NCBI GenBank assembly: GCA_031255315.1
Contig: JAIRSS010000054.1
Location: forward strand, 1 to 22,012
Direction of reading: 5' to 3'
Origin: Spirochaetaceae bacterium
GTDB taxonomy: Bacteria > Spirochaetota > Spirochaetia > Treponematales > Breznakiellaceae
DNA: 22,012 bases
Within the stretch, counting starts at the first letter, position 1; each line of letters starts with the position of its first letter. The notes beneath the pieces were generated by a model. It did no database searches. It was given only the letters and a program-made list of their open reading frames with translations, and was not told the origin of the DNA. The position numbers and the translations under genes were made by a program. Positions 17,210-22,012 of the stretch are shown here, piece by piece.

Positions 17210-17264
17210 CTTGTTATGGCTGGTCCAAGGCTTGCAATTCGCCGGATGATTCCGCAAACTACAG

Positions 17265-18662
17265 ATGGAACCAACCATGATACAGAATACATTTTCTTCT
17301 TCCGCCGGTGTTTTTGCTTGGCTCTCAGGGTTCATTAATCTGGGGCGGGGACAGACTTCAAAGAGTTTCCGCCCGGAGCGGATGGAGTTGTTGGCTGAGA
17401 TGGCGGGGCATCCTGAAAGGTCCGCCCCGGTTATCCATGTAGCCGGTTCAAAGGGAAAGGGGTCCGTAACCGGAATGATTACCGCCATGCTGGAAAAGTG
17501 GGGCGAAAAACCCGCCCGGTATGCGTCTCCCCATGTAACCGGATACCGGGAGCGCGTCGCCCTGGGCGGCGGTTTTTTTGAGGAATCCTGTTACGTTGCT
17601 GCCGGGGAAGAACTGAGGGAACTGCTCCGCGTTTTGCCGGGAAGTGGGAAAGAAGCGGCAGCCCTGTTTGATCCCGCGTTTCCCCAGGGGGAGGAACCCA
17701 GTTTCTTTGAGCTCCTGACCATGTACTTCTTCCTCTGCGCCCGGTGTGCGGGATGCAGCGTCATGGTTGTCGAGACCGGCATGGGGGGCAGGCTTGACGC
17801 CACCAATATCGTCGATCCCCTGGTATCGGTGATCACTTCTATCGAGCTTGAACATACCGAGTATTTGGGAACGACTATCGCCGCCGTCGCCGGGGAAAAA
17901 GCCGGGATCGTGAAACCCGGACGGCCCCTGATCCTCATGGAGCAGTCCCCGGAAGCTCTGGAGATTTTCAGGAAGGCGGCAGCGGACAAGGGGGCGCCCC
18001 TTGCGTATTTCCCGGAGGCCGCAGACATCACGAGCATCCGCTTTGACCGGAATACGACCTCCTTTATTCTCGGTTTCAAGGAACCGGAGCCTTTCTTTAC
18101 CCCCTTGGAGCTTGCCGTCTCCATTCCTGGGGAAATTCAGGCGAAAAACGCCGGCCTGGCGGTTTTAGCGGTAAAGACGGCTTTCCCCGCCATCAGCCGG
18201 GAAGCGGTAGAGGAAGGGCTGCGGGACTTCGCCTTGCCCGCCCGGTTTGAGCGGCTTAGGGACTCTCCGCCCCTCATCATAGACGGTGCGCATACCCCCA
18301 AAAGTACGGAATACTGTGTCAAGACCTTTACCGCTCTTTACGGCGGCGGCGGAATCCTCCTCTTCGGCTGCGCCGCAAAGAAGGACGCCCGGGCTATGGC
18401 GCGCATCCTGGCGCCCCATTTCTCCCGGGTCATCATCACCTCTCCGGGGACGTTTAAGACCAGCAATCCTGAAATGGTTTACCGTGCGTTTCGGGAATTC
18501 AAAGACGGGGATGCTCTGTTTTACATTCCCGATCCTAAAGAGGCGGTTAAAAAGTTCCTGACCCTCCACCAGGAAGCCGGATTGCCCGCTTTGGGAACCG
18601 GGTCCTTTTATCTTGCCGCGGATATACGAACCATAGCGCTCAAAGAAGAGGCGGAACGATAG
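17265..18662 (+). CDS. folC: Folylpolyglutamate synthase / dihydrofolate synthase family protein
   Basis: Mur-ligase-family enzyme that adds glutamate to folates (and, in bifunctional members, to dihydropteroate) using ATP, in the cytoplasm, 465 residues, normal to slightly long. The P-loop is GSKGKGS at 61-67 (commonly GTNGKGS in the family). LDATN is at 177-181, EKAGIVKPG near 211-219 with the lysine that is carbamylated in relatives, PARFER at 325-330 and DGAHTP at 340-345. Both domains are present. ATG 17265 is used. ATG 17277 (four codons later) has GGAA upstream and is an alternative. Neither has a strong binding site. The 3' end overlaps the opposing pseudouridine synthase by 23 bases. 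Whether it has both activities cannot be read from the sequence. Confidence 0.93.
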   Translation: MEPTMIQNTFSSSAGVFAWLSGFINLGRGQTSKSFRPERMELLAEMAGHPERSAPVIHVAGSKGKGSVTGMITAMLEKWGEKPARYASPHVTGYRERVALGGGFFEESCYVAAGEELRELLRVLPGSGKEAAALFDPAFPQGEEPSFFELLTMYFFLCARCAGCSVMVVETGMGGRLDATNIVDPLVSVITSIELEHTEYLGTTIAAVAGEKAGIVKPGRPLILMEQSPEALEIFRKAAADKGAPLAYFPEAADITSIRFDRNTTSFILGFKEPEPFFTPLELAVSIPGEIQAKNAGLAVLAVKTAFPAISREAVEEGLRDFALPARFERLRDSPPLIIDGAHTPKSTEYCVKTFTALYGGGGILLFGCAAKKDARAMARILAPHFSRVIITSPGTFKTSNPEMVYRAFREFKDGDALFYIPDPKEAVKKFLTLHQEAGLPALGTGSFYLAADIRTIALKEEAER

Positions 18663-19434
18663 GGGGAAGGGAATATTCCCGGCGTTCTCCTGAATCAAGA
18701 TCGTCAAAGGAAATGCCCTGGGCTCTGAGGGCTAAAAACGGCTGAACCTGGTGAAGAGAATCGCCCTCTTCTCCTTCCCGCATATCCAGGGGCGTGTACG
18801 CCCTCCATGTCTCGCCGCCGTAGAGAGGGTCGTTTACCAGGGGGAAGCCGATCCAAGCTAGGTGACACCGTATCTGGTGCCGGAACCCCCGCTGAATCCG
18901 CACCGTGAACACGGTGAATCCCTTTATGTTTTCTGCGGCGAGAATTCCGGTCCGGTAAATTTTTTCCCGGGGGATGTTCGCACGCACCACCGGCCGCACC
19001 GTTTCCCTTCCCGGCCCGTAGGGTCTAAAACCGCTTTCAATGATAATAGCATCGGCGGACGCGGAGGCTACCATCACGGGTTTTGGGGGATACCCCGGTA
19101 ATTGTCCCTTCATGCCTGCGGAAAGAGCCCCATATGTTTTACTGAACTTGCCATCCCGCTGTTGGGCTAAAAAAGAATCCATAGCCTCCTGAGTCCGGGC
19201 AAACAGGACAAGTCCTTCGGTCTCGTAATCAAGCCGGTGAAGTATACCCCCTTCCCAGGGATTCCGGCCTACCACCTCCAATACTTCAGGGTACCGCCGG
19301 GAACACCAGTCAAGCAGAGTTTCCTCCCGGCCTTCCATACTCTTCTGCTTCTTCAGAAAAACCGAATGCATTCTGGGAGGCTTGTAGGCCACGAAATACC
19401 CGGGCTTTAAGACTACTATTTTCGGCTCGAACAT
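18640..19434 (-). CDS. RluA-family RNA pseudouridine synthase
   Basis: Isomerises uridine to pseudouridine in rRNA or tRNA, 264 residues. The catalytic motif is HRLDYETEG at 66-74 with Asp69. Most family members have TSG where this has TEG. The second signature RHQIRCHLAWIGFPLVNDPLY is around 185-205. The N terminus YKPPRMHSV matches the family's first motif. There is no S4 domain in front, so it belongs to the short form. Its target cannot be assigned from sequence. The ATG lacks a binding site and lies only about 7 bases from a promoter-like -10 box, so the mRNA may be nearly leaderless. It converges with folC and overlaps its end. Confidence 0.9.
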   Translation of the reverse strand: MFEPKIVVLKPGYFVAYKPPRMHSVFLKKQKSMEGREETLLDWCSRRYPEVLEVVGRNPWEGGILHRLDYETEGLVLFARTQEAMDSFLAQQRDGKFSKTYGALSAGMKGQLPGYPPKPVMVASASADAIIIESGFRPYGPGRETVRPVVRANIPREKIYRTGILAAENIKGFTVFTVRIQRGFRHQIRCHLAWIGFPLVNDPLYGGETWRAYTPLDMREGEEGDSLHQVQPFLALRAQGISFDDLDSGERREYSLPPIVPPLL

Positions 19435-19440
19435 GAATTA

Positions 19441-19469
19441 ATACTATCAATAAAACAGCGGATTAACAA
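19441..19469 (-). promoter_or_regulatory. Candidate promoter for the pseudouridine synthase gene
   Basis: On the minus strand, TTGTTA (19469-19464), a 17-base spacer, and TAGTAT (19446-19441). Both boxes are four of six matches. Transcription would start within a base or two of the ATG, which fits the absence of a ribosome binding site. Confidence 0.35.
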
Positions 19470-19547
19470 CCATATTATCGTAGTTACCGTGAATTTGATA
19501 GGAAGAAACCGCATGTTCAATACCGTCATGCGGGCGCGCGGCACATT

Positions 19548-19602
19548 GCCGGGCGCGGCAATCCGGTGAAGCGGACGCCCGCTGGATTGCCCGCCGCCCG
19601 GC
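19548..19602. repeat. Long GC-rich hairpin, REP-like
   Basis: GCCGGGCG and GGCAATCC on the left (19548-19564) pair with GGATTGCC and CGCCCGGC on the right (19584-19602), interrupted by a 1/3-base internal bulge, with a further 4-bp stem (GCGG/CCGC) in the 19-base loop. No T-run follows on either strand. It resembles short palindromic intergenic repeats. Only one copy is in the window. Confidence 0.55.
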
Positions 19603-19832
19603 AGCCTGTATTGAGACGTAACGTAATGCGGTACGCCAGATTCTTCCCGGTGGAGATTCAGAAAACATGATGAAAAAATACCACTACTATATACGATACA
19701 ACCATCAGTATATGGCCACCGCCAATGGCGGTAGTTTCCCGTGTTTTAATGAACCTTCACTGGGGGATATGAATTTTTTGACCGGTGAGGCTGGTCCAAT
19801 GTATAGTAAATTTATCCTATTCCGAATTGAAG

Positions 19833-19904
19833 GAGGCTGTTCCAAAACCGTGCCCCCGGCTATGACGGGAACGTTAGCGAGTCAATTAGTTTTGGAACAG
19901 CCTC
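19833..19904. mobile_element. Miniature inverted-repeat element, copy B (72 bp)
   Basis: Perfect 16-base terminal inverted repeats, GAGGCTGTTCCAAAAC and GTTTTGGAACAGCCTC. It is in opposite orientation to copy A and aligns with its reverse complement at 65 of 72 positions. It is flanked on both sides by GAAG (19829-19832 and 19905-19908), a possible 4-base target duplication. It lies immediately before the ribosome binding site of a lipoprotein pseudogene. Confidence 0.85.
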
Positions 19905-19931
19905 GAAGCAATAAACCAAAGGAGACAAATA

Positions 19932-20821
19932 ATAAGCATAAAACTATTGTCCCTTATCCTGGCGGTATTTTCAGTTTCATGCGGGACTTTGACGCTTACG
20001 CCAGATATCGAAAGCCCCCGGAACCAGCAGCCGTTGGCGGATGAAAAACAAAACCTTATCGGCCTGCAATAGGAAGATGAGCAGGACGCCGCCGGCTATG
20101 TGGTTACATTCAGTACCAGCGATGGGGCTGCCTATACGGTGGAAATTATCGAACCGTGTATTTACCTCGCCAACCTATATCCGGCGGAGACCTATTATAG
20201 TACGGTGCTGCCTAAAGAAGGTATCAGGGGAAGTACGCTGCCGCCTAAACCCATAGTCATAAAAGGGGGAAATATGAGTTACGCAGGCATTGTGATACAG
20301 GGGATACCCGTTAATGAAAATCCGGAGCCTGATAAACCGCCGGAGGGCGGCCAGCCTATTGATATAACCGTGTTTGAAGCTGAAAGAGCGGCGTGGAAAT
20401 CGCAAGGGCTGACAGTACCGGTTTACCAGAAAGTTCGACACAAATCCGCCCTATCCGGACCTTACGATTGAGGCGGCGCTGGGCAGGGAGCCGGAAATAG
20501 TTCCATCTATGAGCCCCGATCACTGGCTGGAAGAGGAAGCGGATGGTTTTGGAACAGCCTCGATCTATACGATTATTTTGGAACATTTTGTGCCGAATAT
20601 TGCCGAAGATATATCTTTTTGATACGCTACAATGCAGAATACCATTATCCTGAATGGTTTGAGTTTCGCGTTATATTTTCTCCTGACCGTCCTATTGATG
20701 GAGGGGGATTTGGTTTTACGGTAACTGATTTTGAGGTACGGAGGGACGGTAGAACTCTCCCCGACATAAAAATTTCAATCTGCATACGCATGAGGAAGAT
20801 CGAAATGGCCGATATTCGTAA
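19932..20821 (+). pseudogene. Decayed lipoprotein gene
   Basis: After an AAAGGAGA site (19918-19925), a frame begins with ATA instead of ATG and encodes a classic lipoprotein signal, SIKLLSLILAVFSVSCG, with lipobox VSC. Codon 47 is TAG (20070-20072), then the same frame stays open to 20471 (an acidic, proline-rich part with NPEPDKPPEGGQP). From the AAA at 20430-20432 the next frame continues sensibly (KFDTNPPYPDLTIEAALG) to TGA at 20620. From the T-run 20616-20620 a third frame continues (IRYNAEYHYPEWFEFRV). A further A-run at 20768-20772 may shift again, giving an end at 20821. The intact protein would have about 295 residues and be a surface or periplasmic lipoprotein of unknown function. 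A solo end of the miniature element lies within it (20546-20561). Confidence 0.65.
20546..20561. repeat. Solo end of the miniature element
   Basis: GTTTTGGAACAGCCTC is identical to the right end of copy B. No matching left end is found nearby. A second partial match, TTTTGGAACA, follows at 20576-20585. It sits in the open frame of the lipoprotein pseudogene and reads through it as GFGTAS. Confidence 0.7.
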
Positions 20822-20837
20822 AGACCGGCAGACACCT

Positions 20838-20900
20838 CGTAACGGAAATGATCAGCCTTTCATCCGGACTGGATGCCTCGACACAGCCTGTGTCGTTACG
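20838..20900. other. Structured region upstream of the methyltransferase gene
   Basis: CGACACA-GCC-TGTGTCG (20879-20895) is a perfect 7-bp hairpin. CGTAACG (20838-20844) can pair with CGTTACG (20894-20900), and ATCC/GGAT lies between. No T-run follows, so termination is not indicated. The stretch to 20960 otherwise shows no gene and no clear promoter. Confidence 0.35.
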
Positions 20901-20960
20901 ATGTATACTCAATGAAGATATGAACAAAACTGATAAACCGGGCGTTTTAACGACTGTTGC

Positions 20961-21758
20961 ATGGTCGTTGTAAACGAATCCTTTGAAGAATATTACCAGT
21001 CCCATTTCGGCGGGCGGTGGGAACCGTTACGGCAAAGCCTCCTGAAAAGCGCCGGGGCCCTCCCCTATACCGGAGGATGTACGGCCCTGCTCACCGCGCC
21101 CTACCTTCTTGACCGCGCTTCCGTCCTTGCGGCGCGGTCCCTCCGCCTCCCGGCGGAGGGGCTCGTTCTGGACGCCTGCGCCGCCCCGGGAGGCAAGTCT
21201 CTGGTGATAGCCTCCAATATGAGCGGGGAAACCCGCCTTCTGTCCAACGAGCTTTCCGGAGAAAGGCGGCGCCGGCTGGTGAAGGTTCTGAACGAACACC
21301 TGGACGCCGCGCTCCGGGAGCGGGTGCGGGTTTCCGGGTTTGACGCCGCAGCCCTGGCGGGGAAAAAACCTGAACGCGGACGGTTTGACGCCGTACTTCT
21401 GGACGCCCCCTGCTCAAGCGAAGCTCATGTCCTCCAAAACCCGACGGCCCTGGCCCAATGGACACGCGCCCGCCCCCGGTTCCTGGCCAAGCGGCAGTGG
21501 GCCCTCCTCTCGGCGGCTTTCCTGCTGCTGCGTCCCGGCGGGTCCCTCGTCTACGTTACCTGCGCCCTCTCTCCTGATGAGAACGACGGGGTGGCTTCCC
21601 GGCTCCGGGAAAAATACGGGGACGCTGTTATCCCCGACGCTCTGGAGTTTCCGGAAGGGGAAGAAACCGCCCACGGGCGGCTCATCCTTCCGGACCGGTC
21701 AGACGGTATAGGCCCCATGTACGTGGCGCGGTTCAAAAAAGGCGCTTATTCCCGGTAG
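20961..21758 (+). CDS. NOL1/NOP2/Sun-type RNA cytosine-5 methyltransferase
   Basis: SAM-dependent m5C methyltransferase for rRNA or tRNA, 265 residues. The SAM-binding motif DACAAPGGKS is at 71-80. Motif IV DAPCSSE has Cys151, the cysteine used for product release in the family. Motif VI VTCALSPDEN has Cys201, the catalytic nucleophile. There is no N-terminal NusB-like domain, unlike RsmB, and no C-terminal PUA-like domain as in RsmF, so it is a compact member and its target is open. ATG 20961 lacks a clear binding site but is the only start after an in-frame stop at 20934-20936. It is GC-richer than the pseudogene region before it. The 3' end overlaps truA by 13 bases. Confidence 0.9.
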   Translation: MVVVNESFEEYYQSHFGGRWEPLRQSLLKSAGALPYTGGCTALLTAPYLLDRASVLAARSLRLPAEGLVLDACAAPGGKSLVIASNMSGETRLLSNELSGERRRRLVKVLNEHLDAALRERVRVSGFDAAALAGKKPERGRFDAVLLDAPCSSEAHVLQNPTALAQWTRARPRFLAKRQWALLSAAFLLLRPGGSLVYVTCALSPDENDGVASRLREKYGDAVIPDALEFPEGEETAHGRLILPDRSDGIGPMYVARFKKGAYSR

Positions 21759-22012
21759 TAATCCACCCGCCTGAGAACAAGCCCTTGGGGGGGCAGGGTG
21801 GGACCCGCACGGCTGCGGTCGCCTGAACGGATAAGGTCCGCCGTTTCTTCCGGGGAAAGCCCCTGTTCTTCGCAATGCAGCAGGGTCCCCGCTATAGAAC
21901 GGACCATCTTCCAAAGAAACGCGTTGGCGCGGATCTCGAATACCAGAACATCCCCCTGGATAAAAAACCACGCCTGAGTGATGCAGCGGTTCCGTGATTT
22001 GCTGGGATCCCG
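21746..22012 (-). CDS. truA: tRNA pseudouridine synthase A, C-terminal part (cut by window end)
   Basis: Makes pseudouridine at positions 38-40 of the tRNA anticodon arm. The last 88 residues are visible. FEIRANAFLWKMVRSIAGTL is the family's C-terminal motif (E. coli has IKANAFVHHMVRNIVGSL in the same place), followed by DRSRAGPTLPPQGLVLRRVDYYRE and a TAA at 21746-21748. The run of seven G on the + strand (21787-21793) must be read as seven to keep the frame, and it is. The gene's start lies beyond the window. It converges with the methyltransferase gene. Confidence 0.9.
   Translation of the reverse strand, partial: RDPSKSRNRCITQAWFFIQGDVLVFEIRANAFLWKMVRSIAGTLLHCEEQGLSPEETADLIRSGDRSRAGPTLPPQGLVLRRVDYYRE

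Larger units (their letters stand above)
16904..17264. other. Gene-free spacer of nested inverted repeats between the ribosomal operon and folC
   Basis: No credible gene is present in this 361-base stretch. It contains the outer 28-base inverted arms (16904-16931 and 17182-17209) and a miniature inverted-repeat element (17086-17160). Two local hairpins lie at 16968-16980 (GGACC-GAA-GGTCC) and 17000-17031 (10-bp stem with one G-U pair, 12-base loop). TCCGTAGT and TCCGTAAG recur at 16978 and 17029. A fragment resembling the miniature element end (GGCTGGTCCAA) is at about 17219-17229. No clear promoter for folC was found. Confidence 0.7.
19435..19832. other. Non-coding spacer with hairpins and a solo repeat end
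   Basis: No supported gene. It holds the presumed promoter of the minus-strand gene, a long GC-rich hairpin (19548-19602), a small ACCGCC-AAT-GGCGGT hairpin (19718-19732), and GAGGCTGGTCCAA (19787-19799), identical to 13 bases of an end of miniature element copy A. Base composition switches sharply from GC-rich (19530-19610) to AT-rich (19660-19710), suggesting a patchwork of inserted or decayed pieces. Confidence 0.55.

Noticed and set aside
19447..19668. 73-codon minus-strand frame
   Set aside because: It crosses the GC-rich hairpin and the promoter-like region, with no motif and biased composition due to the palindrome.
19667..20044. 125-codon plus-strand frame beginning MMKKYHYYIRYN
   Set aside because: It reads straight through miniature element copy B and then out of frame through the lipoprotein signal region. 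It has no strong ribosome binding site. The first 55 codons could be a remnant, but nothing supports a gene.
20041..20256. 71-codon plus-strand frame beginning MKNKTLSACNRKM
   Set aside because: Out of frame with the lipoprotein reading that has signal peptide, lipobox and long continuity.
20921..20974. 17-codon frame MNKTDKPGVLTTVAWSL overlapping the methyltransferase start
   Set aside because: Too short, only a weak upstream site, and no evidence beyond the ATG. It could be a leader but is not supported.
21780..21800. Suspected frameshift in truA at the G-run
   Set aside because: Counting seven G keeps the frame, and the C terminus LVLRRVDYYRE matches the family.
1..22012. CRISPR array, tRNA or rRNA genes, known riboswitches, phage or defence genes
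   Set aside because: Looked for by eye on both strands. No regularly spaced direct repeats, cloverleaf, rRNA signature, or relevant protein motifs were seen.

Overview
The window is almost certainly from a spirochaete of the genus Treponema or a close relative (moderate-high confidence). Three things support this. The EF-Tu has a treponeme-like sequence. The gene order lacks fusA between rpsG and tuf, and lacks adk, map and infA between secY and rpmJ. A tiny CxxC/CxxC protein sits directly behind rplQ. Base composition is balanced, and most ribosomal genes have clear AGGAG-type ribosome binding sites.

Positions 55-16903 are one long block of translation and transcription genes, all on the + strand: rpsL-rpsG, a 396-bp gap, tuf, then rpsJ-rplC-rplD-rplW-rplB-rpsS-rplV-rpsC-rplP-rpmC-rpsQ (S10 type), rplN-rplX-rplE-rpsZ-rpsH-rplF-rplR-rpsE-rpmD-rplO-secY (spc type), rpmJ-rpsM-rpsK-rpsD-rpoA-rplQ (alpha type), and an uncharacterised 60-residue zinc-knuckle protein. 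Spacing is tight, with ATGA, TAATG and 11-bp overlaps that suggest translational coupling. Breaks with possible regulatory content are the rpsG-tuf gap, a strong hairpin between tuf and rpsJ, a second hairpin between rpsJ and rplC, and a promoter-like sequence plus leader between secY and rpmJ. Zinc-type forms of S14, L36 and S4, and a four-cysteine L24, are encoded.

Positions 16904-17264 hold no gene. They hold nested inverted repeats: an outer pair of 28-bp arms about 300 bp apart and, inside it, a 75-bp element with 16-bp terminal inverted repeats. folC follows (17265-18662), converging with and overlapping a minus-strand RluA-family pseudouridine synthase (18640-19434).

Positions 19435-20960 are a decayed accessory stretch. 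It holds a GC-rich hairpin, a second, inverted copy of the miniature element, solo ends of that element, and a lipoprotein pseudogene with a lost start codon, an amber codon and two or three homopolymer frameshifts. The window closes with a NOL1/NOP2/Sun-type RNA m5C methyltransferase (20961-21758) that converges with the 3' end of truA on the minus strand. The tail genes are therefore largely RNA-modification and folate housekeeping genes. No large undescribed multi-gene system is visible. The best novelty candidates are the small zinc-knuckle protein locked to the ribosomal operon and the miniature inverted-repeat element family.
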